Below are positions 26,247-34,758 of a DNA stretch of 64,000 nt, piece after piece. The stretch's first letter is position 1. Each line of letters opens with the position of its first letter. This stretch comes from Allobosea sp. Root381. Its GTDB lineage: Bacteria; Pseudomonadota; Alphaproteobacteria; Rhizobiales; Beijerinckiaceae. Position numbers and translations under genes: made by a program. The stretch covers positions 17,631 to 81,630 of the forward strand of contig NZ_LMJT01000023.1 in NCBI RefSeq assembly GCF_001429395.1, given 5' to 3'. A model generated the notes under the pieces. That model was not told the origin of the DNA. It did no database searches and worked only from the letters and a program-made list of their open reading frames with translations.

Positions 26247-27100
26247 TACCGCCTCCGGGACAGGCGCGGGTCGAGCGCCTCGCGCAGGCCATCGCCGAAC
26301 AGGTTGATCGCGATGACGGTGATGCAGAGCGCGGCGCCCGCGGAGCAGACGATCCAGGGCGCCTGGTTGATGAAGGGCCGGGCCTCGGCAATCATCAGGC
26401 CCCAGTCGGAGGCCGGCGGCTGGACGCCGAGGCCGAGGAAGCTAAGCGCCGCGGCCAGCAGCATCGCGAAGGTCACGCGCAGCGCGGCCTCGACGATGAT
26501 CGGCGCCCAGGCGTTGGGCAGGATCTCGCTGAACAGGATGTACCAGCCGCTTTCGACGCGGGCCCGGGCCGCCTGGATATATTCCTCGCCGGTGACCTCG
26601 AGCGTGATGCTGCGGGTCAGCCGGGTGATGATCGGGATGTAGACGAAGCCCACGGCGAGCACGGTCTTCCACAGGCTGGGAGACGTCACCGAGAGGATCA
26701 GCAGGCCCAGGATGATCGGCGGCAGCGAGATCATGACATCGACCGCGCGCATGATGGTCTCGTCGGCCCAGCCACGGTAATAGCCGGCGACGAGCCCGAG
26801 CGGTACGCCGAAGAGCAGGCTGACCGCGGTCGCGCCGAAGCCCATCAGCAGCGAGCTCTGCGCGCCGTTCAGGACGCGGCTGAGCACGTCACGGCCGAAC
26901 TCGTCGGTTCCCAGCCAATGCTGCGCGTTCGGAGCAACGAGCCGGACATCGAGTTGCATCGCGTCGAGGTCGTAGGGCGAGAGGCTCGGCCCGAGCGCGG
27001 CGAGGACGACAATGGAAAAAAGCAGCGCCGCGCCGACTTTCAGCGAAGCCGGCAGGGGGCGCCTGCGCGCCTGGCTGTTACTCGCTGCTGCTACGGCCAT
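26246..27100 (-). CDS. Dipeptide-type ABC transporter permease (DppC family)
   Basis: 284 residues from MAVAAASNSQ at 27100, overlapping the previous permease gene by 23 bp; an ATG at 27127 is the alternative. Motifs include the OppC-type N-terminal segment, HWLGTDEFGRDVLSRVL, the periplasmic-loop GLVAGYYRGWADE and the EAA coupling loop GEEYIQAARARVESGWYILFSEILPN. About six membrane segments. Confidence 0.92.
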   Translation of the reverse strand: MAVAAASNSQARRRPLPASLKVGAALLFSIVVLAALGPSLSPYDLDAMQLDVRLVAPNAQHWLGTDEFGRDVLSRVLNGAQSSLLMGFGATAVSLLFGVPLGLVAGYYRGWADETIMRAVDVMISLPPIILGLLILSVTSPSLWKTVLAVGFVYIPIITRLTRSITLEVTGEEYIQAARARVESGWYILFSEILPNAWAPIIVEAALRVTFAMLLAAALSFLGLGVQPPASDWGLMIAEARPFINQAPWIVCSAGAALCITVIAINLFGDGLREALDPRLSRRR

Positions 27101-28037
27101 AACGCACCCGTGGGTTGAGGAGGGCATAGAGCAGGTCGGCCATCAGGTTGGCTGCCGCATAGACGAAGGTGATCACGATCATGCAGGCCTGGAGCAGCGG
27201 CACGTCCATGTTCTGGATGGCGAACATCAGCAGCCGGCCAAGACCGGGATAGGAGAAGATCGTCTCCACCACGACGATGCCCCCCATCATGATGCCGACG
27301 TCGATGGCGAGCACGGTGATCGTCGGCAGCAGGGCGTTGGGCAGAGCATGGCGGCGGATGACGAGGCGCTCCGGCAAGCCGCGCGCCCGGGCCGCGCGGA
27401 CGTACTGCGTCTGCATGGTGTCGATCATGCTGGAGCGCGTCAGGCGCGAGACATGCGCCATCAGGCCGGTAGCGAGGGTGAAGACGGGCAGGATGAGATG
27501 GCGTGCCCAGGTGCCGACGCCATTTGAAAGGTCGCTGTAGCCGGTTGCCGGGAACCAGTTCAGGTAGCCGGCGAACAGCATGATGATGACGATGGCGAAG
27601 AGGAATTCGGGGATCGCGATGTTCACATAGGTCGCGACCGAGACGACGTGGTCGGCCCGCGAGCCGTGGCGTACGCCGGCATAGACGCCGACCACGATGC
27701 CGAACAGCGCGACGAGGCCGATCGAGATCCCGGCCAGGATCGCCGATTTCGAGACCGCATCCCAAAGGACCGGCGCGATCGGGCGATCCATCACAAGCGA
27801 GCGCCCGAGATCGCCCTGCAGCATGCCTGACGCCCAGCGCCAATACTGGACATAGGTAGGGTCGTTGAGGCCGAGCTTCTTCTCGAGCGTGGCCACGTCC
27901 TCGGGCGACGCGAAGTCGCCAAGGATCATGTAGGCGACATTGCCTGGCATGACCTGCGTGATCCAGAAGATCAGTATGGACATGACCGCCATCGTCAGAA
28001 CGATGGAAAGCATGCGCTTGATGACATAGCCGGTCAT
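27078..28037 (-). CDS. Dipeptide-type ABC transporter permease (DppB family)
   Basis: 319 residues from MTGYVIKRMLSIVLT at 28037, the usual DppB/OppB N-terminus. An ATG five codons upstream is less likely. GDLGRSLVMDRPI, the EAA loop QYVRAARARGLPERLVIRRHALPNA and a C-terminal LNPRVRYG are typical. It pairs with the DppC-type permease. Confidence 0.93.
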   Translation of the reverse strand: MTGYVIKRMLSIVLTMAVMSILIFWITQVMPGNVAYMILGDFASPEDVATLEKKLGLNDPTYVQYWRWASGMLQGDLGRSLVMDRPIAPVLWDAVSKSAILAGISIGLVALFGIVVGVYAGVRHGSRADHVVSVATYVNIAIPEFLFAIVIIMLFAGYLNWFPATGYSDLSNGVGTWARHLILPVFTLATGLMAHVSRLTRSSMIDTMQTQYVRAARARGLPERLVIRRHALPNALLPTITVLAIDVGIMMGGIVVVETIFSYPGLGRLLMFAIQNMDVPLLQACMIVITFVYAAANLMADLLYALLNPRVRYGRSSSE

Positions 28038-28040
28038 GGC

Positions 28041-28069
28041 AGCCCGCCTCAACTCGCCCCTGGCGGGCT
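28041..28069. terminator. 8-bp hairpin between the binding-protein and permease genes
   Basis: AGCCCGCC and GGCGGGCT pair across a 13-base loop that starts at the stop codon of the binding-protein gene. It would protect the upstream message or reduce permease expression. Confidence 0.5.
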
Positions 28070-29565
28070 TACTGGAAGTTCGCCTTGCGCAGATCCATCC
28101 AGGAATAGGGATGGGTGCGGTAGTCCTTCAGACTGTCGCGATAGGCGGTGGCGAAGTTGATGACGTACATCACCGCGCCCGGAACGTCCTCGACCGCGTA
28201 TTTCTGGAACAGCTTGTACTGCTCCTTGCGCTCGGCCTCGGAGGTCGCGAGGCGGCCGCGATCCAGCACGGCATCGATACGTTCGCTCTTGAAGTTCCAC
28301 ATCTGGCGGTTCCAGGAGCCGCCGCTATGGTACCAGGGGTAGGTCGCGGTATCGACCGTCGGACGCGACAGGTAGCCATCCATGTAGAACGGCGCCTTTC
28401 CGGCCACCGTCGCGCTCCAGCGGCTGTAGGGCACGCGCTCGAGCTTCACGTTGATGCCGGCCGGGCGCAGCATCTGCTGGATGGCGACCGCCGCGCGCTC
28501 ACGGGTGGGCCGCCCCACGGGGACGTTGAGCGTGATCTCGAAGCCCTTGGGATAGCCGGCCTCGGCCAGCAGCTTGCGGGCGCCGGGGATGTCCGCCTTC
28601 AGCGGGGTGTCCTTGTCGAAGAAGGGGTGGTTCGGCGGGATCGGCGAATGGGTCGGCGCGCCCTGGCCGAACAGCGCGAACTGCACGAGCTGCGCCTTGT
28701 CGAGCGCCTTCAGCACGGCGCGGCGGACGCGCACGTCGTCGAAGGGCTTCAGGTCGTTCTTCATGACGATGCCGTCCCAGGTGCCGGTGGGCACCGAGTC
28801 GAGCTTGATCGTCTTGGAGTCGGACAGTTCCTTGATGGCCTCGAGCGGCACGTTCCAGAGGATGTCGATGTCGCCGGCGTTCAGCGCAGCGATCTTGGCA
28901 GCGTCCTCGGGCATGATGCGCAGAGTGACGCGCGAGAGCTTTGGCAGGCCTGCTTCCCAGTAGTCCGGGTTGCGCGTGGCGGTCAGCTTGTCGCCGGGGG
29001 TGTAGCTCTCGAAGACGAAGGGGCCGGTGCCGACGGGCTTGACCAGGATGTCGTCCATCGCGACGCCCTTCGGGACGATCTTGAGGTGGCGCTCGATGAG
29101 CATCTCGGGCCAGGAGCCATAGGGCTGCTTCAGCACGAACTTGACGGTGAGCGGGTCCGGCGTCTCGATCGACTTCACCATCTCGGCGGTGGACCGGGCG
29201 CGCGAGGCCAGCTGCGGATCGGCGAGCCAGGCGAAGGTGTGGACGACGTCCTCGGCCGAGAAAGCCTTGCCGTTGTGGAACTTCACGCCATCGCGCAGCT
29301 TGAAGGTCCACTCGGTCGCATCGGCATTGGCCGACCATTCGGTCGCGAGTTCCGGCTCGAGCTTCAGGTCCTCGGTGATGCGCACCAGCCCATTGAAGAG
29401 CAGCATGCCGACATTGTACTCCTCCGCGGTCGTGCCGCGGCCGGGATAGAGGCTGTTGACGTTGGCGTTCAGGGTCGCGACCAGCGCGTCCTTCTTCTGC
29501 GCCTGGGCCGGGAGCGTCATCGCAGCCAGCGATACCGTGAGGGCGAGGCCGAGCAAGATCTTCAT
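28069..29565 (-). CDS. Dipeptide/oligopeptide ABC transporter substrate-binding protein (SBP family 5)
   Basis: 498 residues from the ATG at 29565; longer in-frame starts upstream lie inside the amidohydrolase gene. The signal peptide MKILLGLALTVSLAAMTLPAQA ends in AQA. SBP family 5 motifs are NVNSLYPGRG, FNGLVRITEDLKLEPELATEWSA, EWTFKLRDGVKFHNGKAFSAEDVVHTF and GTGPFVFESYTPGDKLTATRNPDYW. It is periplasmic and delivers its ligand to the permeases. Linkage to an N-formylglutamate amidohydrolase gene suggests N-acylated amino acids or formylated peptides as ligands, rather than ordinary dipeptides. Confidence 0.92.
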   Translation of the reverse strand: MKILLGLALTVSLAAMTLPAQAQKKDALVATLNANVNSLYPGRGTTAEEYNVGMLLFNGLVRITEDLKLEPELATEWSANADATEWTFKLRDGVKFHNGKAFSAEDVVHTFAWLADPQLASRARSTAEMVKSIETPDPLTVKFVLKQPYGSWPEMLIERHLKIVPKGVAMDDILVKPVGTGPFVFESYTPGDKLTATRNPDYWEAGLPKLSRVTLRIMPEDAAKIAALNAGDIDILWNVPLEAIKELSDSKTIKLDSVPTGTWDGIVMKNDLKPFDDVRVRRAVLKALDKAQLVQFALFGQGAPTHSPIPPNHPFFDKDTPLKADIPGARKLLAEAGYPKGFEITLNVPVGRPTRERAAVAIQQMLRPAGINVKLERVPYSRWSATVAGKAPFYMDGYLSRPTVDTATYPWYHSGGSWNRQMWNFKSERIDAVLDRGRLATSEAERKEQYKLFQKYAVEDVPGAVMYVINFATAYRDSLKDYRTHPYSWMDLRKANFQ

Positions 29566-29600
29566 GTTTTTCCCCTTTTGGTCGTTCTGGACGCGGTCGT

Positions 29601-30461
29601 TCAACGGGCCGCGAGATCCGCGGCCAGGACGCGGGCGAGTTCCGCGATCACCGCCTGGAGCTTTCCGAAGCCCTCGTGTTTCGTGCAGGACTGCTCGTCC
29701 ATGTAGAGTTTCCGATTGATCTCGATCTGCAGGCTGTGACGCCCTTCTGCCGGGCGGCCGTGGCGCGTGCAGCATTCGGCGCCGGCGTAGTGGAAGTTCG
29801 AGGTCACCTGGTAGCCGGCATCGGCGAAGGTCCTGGCGACGAGCGCCGTCAGCTCCGGGCCGCAGCTTTTGCCGTTGAGATCGCCGATATCGATCTCGGA
29901 ACGGGGCGAGCCGGCATCCAGCGTCGAGCGGCCGCCGATCGAGGCCATGCTGTGGCAGCTGATGTGGTAGCTGACCTTCCTGACCGCGTGATGGGCGTCG
30001 ATGATGCGCGCCAGCTCGTTGTGGTAGGGCAGGTAGTAGCCCTCGATGCGCTGGCGGACATCGGCCGCCGTGAGCTTCTCCGCATAGAGCGGGCTGTTGC
30101 CGGCGAGGCTGTGGATCAGGCCGATGCCGAGCTTCGACTTGACCGTCGGATTGAGCGTGCCCGGACCGGCCCATGCGTCGGCGAGGAGATCGGGATCGAC
30201 ATCCGTCTCATGCCGGTTGGCGTCGATATAGGCGTTGGGGAAAAGCGCATAGAGCAGCGTCGCGCCCTGGCTGGGGACGATGTCGTAGAGTTCGCCAAGA
30301 TACATCGAGGTCGAGCGATGGACCTCCTGGAAGGTGGCCGCCGGCTTGAAATCGCAAGGGTACCAGGTCCCGCTCCGGCAGACGTCGAACACGACCGGGG
30401 CCGGCGTCGCGGGATCGCGCCGCAGCATCACGCCGGGAACGAGATGGGTCGATACGGTCAT
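29601..30461 (-). CDS. N-formylglutamate amidohydrolase family protein
   Basis: 286 residues of the N-formylglutamate deformylase (HutG/FGase) family. Signatures: DVCRSGTWYP (usually PHSG), NAYIDANRHETDVDPDLL, SYHISCHSMAS, GRHSLQIEINRKLYMDE. The zinc ligands of the family fall in these blocks. It hydrolyses N-formylglutamate or a related N-acyl amino acid to the free amino acid. No hutUHI genes are nearby, so it is probably not part of histidine degradation. It is first in the ABC operon, directly downstream of the LacI-type operators. Confidence 0.85.
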   Translation of the reverse strand: MTVSTHLVPGVMLRRDPATPAPVVFDVCRSGTWYPCDFKPAATFQEVHRSTSMYLGELYDIVPSQGATLLYALFPNAYIDANRHETDVDPDLLADAWAGPGTLNPTVKSKLGIGLIHSLAGNSPLYAEKLTAADVRQRIEGYYLPYHNELARIIDAHHAVRKVSYHISCHSMASIGGRSTLDAGSPRSEIDIGDLNGKSCGPELTALVARTFADAGYQVTSNFHYAGAECCTRHGRPAEGRHSLQIEINRKLYMDEQSCTKHEGFGKLQAVIAELARVLAADLAAR

Positions 30462-30479
30462 GTCGGCATCCTGCGAACG

Positions 30480-30514
30480 AAAACGATTTACTGCTGAAGG
30501 AAAACGATTTCCTT
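30480..30514. promoter_or_regulatory. Two phased LacI-type operators
   Basis: AAAACGATTT occurs at 30480-30489 and 30501-30510, 21 bp apart (two helical turns). The second copy is the core of a perfect 18-bp palindrome, AAGGAAA-ACGA-TTTCCTT (30497-30514). A central CG is typical of LacI/GalR sites. They sit between the amidohydrolase start (30461) and the divergent lacI-type gene (30607). Confidence 0.65.
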
Positions 30515-30606
30515 AATCGCTATCGGCAGCATACGCGGCTTGTCAAGGGCAGCCCCTCCGTGCTCTTCGTTGGGCGGGTATCCTGTAGGGCGGAGTCGGC
30601 GACGCA

Positions 30607-31662
30607 ATGGACGAGTCGAGCACCTTTTCGCCCCGCCAAGGCGGTCCCGCACGGCTGGATGACGTGGCGACGCGGGCGGGCGTCGCGAAATCCACGGTCT
30701 CGCGAGTGATGAGCGGCGAGGCAACGCTGGCGATCCGCGAGGAGACGCGGCAGCGCATCCTCAAGGCCGCATCTGAACTCGGATATAGTCCTGATACACG
30801 TGGCAGGGCGCTGCGCCTGAAGCGCTCCTACACGCTGGGCATCGTGGTGCCGGAGATCGACAATCCTGCCTTCGGCGCGATCATCCGCAGCGCCCAGAAG
30901 GCGGCCATCGAGCGCGGCTATTCGCTGTTCATCTCGCTCGCAGACAAGGACCAGCCTGATGCTGACCTCTACCGCCGGCTCGTCGAAGGCTCGCGCGTCG
31001 ACGGCGTGCTGGTGACGACCGTCAGCGATACGGCCTTCGTCGCCGAGTTACGCCGGCGGTCGGTAAAGTACCTGCTGGTCAACCGCGAGATCGAGAGCGA
31101 GCCGAACTCGATCATCGTCGACTATATCGATGGCACGGAGCAGGCGGTCGCCCATCTTGCTGATCTCGGGCACCGCCGCATTGCTCTCATTTCGGGGCCT
31201 TTGCGCCAGTATACCGGGCGCAAGCGGTTGGAGGGTTTCCGGCGCGGGCTTGCCAGAGCGAGCCTGACATTCGATCCCGCGCTCGTCGAAGAGTGCAACT
31301 ATGGCTGGTACGAGGCAGGCGACGCCTTGTCGCGCCTCCTGCACTCTTCGGTCGATCGCCCCACCGCGATCTGCGCGGCCAACACGATCGTCGCCTCCGG
31401 GGTCATCGCTAGAGCGAGATCTCTAGGTCTTTCTGTCCCGGCGGATCTTTCGGTAATCGCGCTCCTTGACGCCGCATTGTCGGTCATGCAGGTGCCGGCG
31501 ATCACAGCAATTCAGTATCCGTTTGAGGAACTTGGACGTCGTGCCGTGCTGCGGCTGATCGATCTCATCGAAAATGCCCCTCATCCGTTGAGCGAACGTC
31601 TGGCGCCAATCGGCCTAAGTCTCAGGGAAACGACGGCGCGTGCATCCACCAATATTCCTTAA
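30607..31662 (+). CDS. LacI-family transcriptional regulator
   Basis: 351 residues. The helix-turn-helix and hinge (ARLDDVATRAGVAKSTVSRVMSGEATLAIREETRQRILKAASELGY) lie at about residues 14-60. They are followed by a periplasmic-binding-like domain (TLGIVVPEIDNPAFGAII ...) with the usual VSVIALLDA-type and PAITAIQYPFEELGR segments. It is divergent from the amidohydrolase/ABC operon and should repress it from the two phased operators. LacI control of a peptide-type ABC system is unusual. Confidence 0.92.
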   Translation: MDESSTFSPRQGGPARLDDVATRAGVAKSTVSRVMSGEATLAIREETRQRILKAASELGYSPDTRGRALRLKRSYTLGIVVPEIDNPAFGAIIRSAQKAAIERGYSLFISLADKDQPDADLYRRLVEGSRVDGVLVTTVSDTAFVAELRRRSVKYLLVNREIESEPNSIIVDYIDGTEQAVAHLADLGHRRIALISGPLRQYTGRKRLEGFRRGLARASLTFDPALVEECNYGWYEAGDALSRLLHSSVDRPTAICAANTIVASGVIARARSLGLSVPADLSVIALLDAALSVMQVPAITAIQYPFEELGRRAVLRLIDLIENAPHPLSERLAPIGLSLRETTARASTNIP

Positions 31663-31736
31663 GTGGGCGCAAGCTTTATGCCGCGTTGGTAACTTCCTGT
31701 TCAACCTAGCTTGCCCCAGGATCCGCAAGGCTGACC

Positions 31737-31761
31737 GGAACGTGGTCGTCACTTGACGGTT
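31737..31761 (+). promoter_or_regulatory. Sigma-EcfG-type promoter
   Basis: GGAAC, 17 bases, GTT. This matches the general stress consensus of alphaproteobacteria (GGAAC-N16/17-cGTT). It is 45 bp upstream of the ATG at 31806. Confidence 0.6.
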
Positions 31762-31805
31762 CATTCGAGGACCCGAGGGCCGAATTCGGGTACGGGTTGT
31801 CCGGC

Positions 31806-32420
31806 ATGAAATCCACTCCATCCCTGTCGACTTGGAAATGGCAGCTTCCATCCTCCACGACGCTGGGTTCATCCGTCAGGGCGAAGGGCATTGAACGCGA
31901 ATTGCGGCGTCGTCTTCCCTGGCCGATGCGCAAGCACCTTTCCGTCGAGGCGGGACACGTCATCCTGGCCGTACCGGACCCCCAGGACCTGCACACGCTT
32001 GCGAGCCGTATTGGCGACGCAATCGAAGGCATCGCGGAACTGCCCTTGCTTCCGAGTGAGGTCGAAGACGTCCTTGCGATCTCCTCGCGCGAGCGCCACA
32101 AATGGCTGGAGGACGGTCGCCTCCAAAGTGCGGGGACACGCACCGTGACGCTTCGGGGACGCGCGCGTGCCGTGACCTTCCACATCTTCGATCCGCGACA
32201 CATCGAGACAATCCTCGACGGTGACCTACCCGCTATCTGGCGAGAAGAAGATGCGATCAGGAGCGCCGAAAACCGTCGGCGTGCCGCGGCTAAGGCCGTC
32301 CGCGCTCGGAACCGCAAAAATACTTCGGAGCCAAGCGCGACGACGAGCGAAATGACGGATGAGGAGCCGCCAAGCCTGGCAGGCTGGGACGACTTCGAAG
32401 CGGACGGTCTGCTGCGATGA
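31806..32420 (+). CDS. Hypothetical protein, probable general-stress gene
   Basis: 204 residues from the ATG at 31806; a TTG at 31797 is in frame. I recognise no family. The middle (VPDPQDLHTLASRIGDAIEG ... ISSRERHKWLEDGRLQSAGTRTVTLRGRARAVTFHIFDPRHIETI) looks like a genuine folded domain, and the C-terminus is acidic and disordered (TSEMTDEEPPSLAGWDDFEADG). The strand choice rests on this sequence quality and on the EcfG-type promoter in front. An antisense frame at 31706-32506 is Ser/Arg-rich and looks like a shadow. Confidence 0.55.
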   Translation: MKSTPSLSTWKWQLPSSTTLGSSVRAKGIERELRRRLPWPMRKHLSVEAGHVILAVPDPQDLHTLASRIGDAIEGIAELPLLPSEVEDVLAISSRERHKWLEDGRLQSAGTRTVTLRGRARAVTFHIFDPRHIETILDGDLPAIWREEDAIRSAENRRRAAAKAVRARNRKNTSEPSATTSEMTDEEPPSLAGWDDFEADGLLR

Positions 32421-32587
32421 GACCGAGAAGCGTTTCGATGCCGCTGTCTTACGAGGCGCCGTTTCATCTTCAAAGAGCCGATCCGCCCACAAATACCCGA
32501 CGGCAAGCGGGCGGCCGATCCCGAAGGAGCATTCCTGATGCCCGAGGTTCGGAAGCGCGTTCCCTGGTCCGCCGCCGTCTCTCATTT

Positions 32588-32612
32588 GGAACATGGGGCG
32601 GTGCCGCTGGTT
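32588..32612 (+). promoter_or_regulatory. Sigma-EcfG-type promoter
   Basis: GGAAC-N17-GTT ending 37 bp upstream of the YihY/BrkB start codon. Confidence 0.6.
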
Positions 32613-32649
32613 CGGCTTTCGCAACTGCGAGAGAAGGACAATATCCGAT

Positions 32650-33729
32650 ATGGCTGTCACCCGCCCACCTCGATTGCTGGCAGAATTCGCGCTTGCCCTG
32701 GCTCTCGGCTTGGGGTCAGCCTTGCTGGCGGCCAGACTAATGCCGGCCTCGGTCAACGCGCGCGAGGCGAACTTCGAAGCGAAATCCCGGCATCGGACTC
32801 AGCAAGGCAAATTCGCCGATGAGCCCTATCAGATCCCGCCTCGCGGCTGGATCGATATCGCTCGGCGCACTTACCACGAAGTGGATCGAGACCGCGTTCA
32901 AGCCGTCGCAGCTGGGGTAACCTTCTACGGCCTGCTCGCCTTGTTTCCAGCGCTGACCGCATTCGTTTCGCTTTACGGTCTGTTGGCTGACCCGGCGACC
33001 ATCTCGGATCAACTTGCCCTGTTGAATGGTCTGTTGCCGCCCGAGACCATGAACTTCCTGCGCGATCAGATCACCCGCATCATCAGTGGGGGCGACACCA
33101 AGCTCGGGCTGGCGCTGCTGATCAGCGTCGCGCTCGCGATCTGGAGCGCCAATTCGGGCGTCAAGGCCATCTTCGACGCGTTGAATGTTGCTTACGGGGA
33201 AGACGAGAAGAGAGGCTTCGTAAAGCTGAACCTCGTCTCGCTCGCCTTTACCACCGGGATTCTGGTCTTTGCCGTCCTGGCTCTCGGCGCGATTGCCGTC
33301 ATGCCCGTCATTCTCGGATATCTGTATCTCGGAGACGCGACAGAACTCCTCTTGTCTCTCGGACGATGGCCTGCGCTGATCGCGGTTCTGGTGCTTGGCC
33401 TCTCCGTGCTCTATCGCTTCGGGCCTAGCCGCGACGAGGCACAATGGAGTTGGGTAAGTCCCGGCGCGATATTCGCGGCAATCGCGTGGCTGATCGCCTC
33501 GCTGTTGTTCTCCTGGTACGTCGCGAACTTCGAGGACTACAACAAGACCTATGGCGCTATCGGCGCCGTCATCGGCCTTCTGATGTGGCTGTGGCTTTCT
33601 GCGACCATCGTGCTCGTCGGCGCCGAGCTGAACTCCGAGGCGGAGAGGCAGACGGACGAGGACACCACCAAGGGGATGCCCATGCCGATCGGGTTAAGAG
33701 GAGCCGACGCCGCCGACAGGAAGGGCTGA
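32650..33729 (+). CDS. YihY/virulence factor BrkB family membrane protein
   Basis: 359 residues from the ATG at 32650 (MAVTRPPRLLAEFA) preceded by GAGAAGGA; an upstream in-frame start at 32593 overlaps the promoter. After one N-terminal hydrophobic segment, the BrkB domain begins (DRVQAVAAGVTFYGLLALFPALTAFVSLYGL, about residues 78-110). It ends with KTYGAIGAVIGLLMWLWLSATIVLVGAELN. Six further membrane segments are visible. The family was once called RNase BN; its function is unclear. The stress-type promoter suggests an envelope role under stress. Confidence 0.9.
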   Translation: MAVTRPPRLLAEFALALALGLGSALLAARLMPASVNAREANFEAKSRHRTQQGKFADEPYQIPPRGWIDIARRTYHEVDRDRVQAVAAGVTFYGLLALFPALTAFVSLYGLLADPATISDQLALLNGLLPPETMNFLRDQITRIISGGDTKLGLALLISVALAIWSANSGVKAIFDALNVAYGEDEKRGFVKLNLVSLAFTTGILVFAVLALGAIAVMPVILGYLYLGDATELLLSLGRWPALIAVLVLGLSVLYRFGPSRDEAQWSWVSPGAIFAAIAWLIASLLFSWYVANFEDYNKTYGAIGAVIGLLMWLWLSATIVLVGAELNSEAERQTDEDTTKGMPMPIGLRGADAADRKG

Positions 33730-33900
33730 CCCCCGCCGGAAAGGAAGCGCGTCGGGACCCGTCGCGAAGTTCCTCCGGCAGCAGCCGCGATCCCGCTGCC
33801 TTGGCGGAGGCGTGACCGTGGCGACCTCGCCATCTCGTTGCCAAAAGCCTGATGAGCGTCTCAACACGCCAGAGTAAGATGCTCTCGAAACGTCGCGGTC

Positions 33901-33917
33901 CCCAGCGTAGCGCTGGG
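33901..33917. terminator. Small hairpin between convergent genes
   Basis: CCCAGCG-tag-CGCTGGG. It lies between the YihY gene (plus) and the 38-residue gene (minus) and could serve both. No U-tract. Confidence 0.4.
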
Positions 33918-33968
33918 AGTGACGAAGCGCGTTAGTCCTCCGCGCCGGCGAGGATCACTGTTCAACAA

Positions 33969-34085
33969 TCATCGCAGTGTCAGACGATCCAGGACGTCGC
34001 GGGCGGTGGCAAACACCCGATGGCGCAGATCGGGGCGGGTCGCCAGGAGATAGCCGGCGGCACCGAGGAGAATGATTCTGAGCAC
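33969..34085 (-). CDS. Small membrane protein, 38 residues
   Basis: Starts with GTG at 34085, with GGGAG six to seven bases upstream, and ends TGA at 33969. The protein begins VLRIILLGAAGYLLATRPDL, one hydrophobic segment, followed by a basic amphipathic tail (RHRVFATARDVLDRLTLR). An EcfG-like promoter (GAAAC-N17-GTT) lies 34 bp upstream. It is too short for standard gene finders; the promoter, ribosome site and membrane pattern support it together. Confidence 0.55.
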   Translation of the reverse strand: MLRIILLGAAGYLLATRPDLRHRVFATARDVLDRLTLR

Positions 34086-34118
34086 GGTCTACTCCCTTTG
34101 ATGACTAGTTGAGGGATC

Positions 34119-34143
34119 AACGCGTGAGGGGACGTATCGTTTC
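34119..34143 (-). promoter_or_regulatory. Sigma-EcfG-like promoter (one mismatch)
   Basis: Read on the minus strand: GAAAC, 17 bases ending in C, GTT. It differs from the consensus GGAAC at one base and faces the 38-residue gene. Confidence 0.45.
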
Positions 34144-34203
34144 GCAAGCATCGCGGGTGCCGTAGAGGCCGGATTTCTTCTGGGGTTTACGAGCTCGATG
34201 GGG

Positions 34204-34467
34204 TCAGGTCAGCCAATTCTCCACGACAAGGCCGCGGACGCGCTCGAAGGCCTTGTCGGCAGTCACGACCGTCAGCCCCAGAGTATAGGCATGAGCAGCG
34301 ATCCAGAGGTCGTTGTGCCCCATCGTTCGCCCGGCGGCCTCGAGCTCGGCCCGGAGGCCGCCGAATATGCAACGGAAGAACCGGCAATGCGGCAGGGATG
34401 GCCTCAACTCGTCCAAGAAGTGAAGGGAGCCTGCTTTGGCGCACCCGTAGCGCAGCTCTGAAAACAA
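34204..34467 (-). pseudogene. VapC-type PIN-domain toxin, 5'-truncated remnant
   Basis: The frame reads SELRYGCAKAGSLHFLDELR, then RAELEAAGRTMGHNDLWIAA and VVTADKAFERVRGLVVENWL. This is the middle and C-terminal part of a VapC/FitB PIN nuclease (ELRYG and NDLWIAA carry acidic active-site residues). A TGA lies just upstream in frame, and the first 40 or so residues with the first catalytic Asp are missing. No antitoxin gene is present. Confidence 0.75.
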
Positions 34468-34492
34468 TCAATCGGTATCAAAGCTGTAAGGG

Positions 34493-34517
34493 GGAACGAT
34501 AAGACGGGCGCCAAGTT
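34493..34517 (+). promoter_or_regulatory. Sigma-EcfG-type promoter
   Basis: GGAAC-N17-GTT ending 34 bp upstream of the 68-residue membrane protein gene. Confidence 0.6.
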
Positions 34518-34551
34518 TGTGCTGATCAGTGTGGCGCCAATGGAAACCATC

Positions 34552-34758
34552 ATGTCCGAGAACGAAAAGGCTCCGCGAGGGGCCGCTAAGGCGGGAGCCA
34601 TCATAGCCGTTATCATGGTGGTGGTGGCTGTCGCGATGTTCCTTGGCATGACAATGGATGGGGCGAAATCGCTTCGCGAGGATCAGGCAGGCAAGCCTGA
34701 TCCGCGGAGTATCCCGCAGAGCGAGAACGATCTGGGGAGGGCGCCCCCTCGGAATTAG
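34552..34758 (+). CDS. Small single-span membrane protein
   Basis: 68 residues from MSENEKAPRG at 34552; in-frame starts at 34540 and 34519 are less likely because they crowd the promoter. One membrane helix (AGAIIAVIMVVVAVAMFLGM, about residues 14-33) is followed by a polar tail (SLREDQAGKPDPRSIPQSENDLG). No family recognised. The EcfG-type promoter in front suggests a stress-induced envelope miniprotein. Confidence 0.65.
   Translation: MSENEKAPRGAAKAGAIIAVIMVVVAVAMFLGMTMDGAKSLREDQAGKPDPRSIPQSENDLGRAPPRN

Noticed and set aside
24210-26642. 810-codon plus-strand frame
   Set aside because: Antisense shadow of the ABC ATPase and permease genes, whose Walker motifs are unambiguous.
31706-32506. 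266-codon minus-strand frame opposite the hypothetical gene at 31806
   Set aside because: Mostly Ser/Arg-rich. The short stretch near its end (DNPYPNSALGSSNEPSSDDH) looks natural, but there is no start or ribosome site and the plus strand has a promoter and a better protein.
34204-34467. Functional VapBC toxin-antitoxin system
   Set aside because: The PIN domain lacks its N-terminus and first catalytic Asp and has no antitoxin gene, so it is listed as a remnant.
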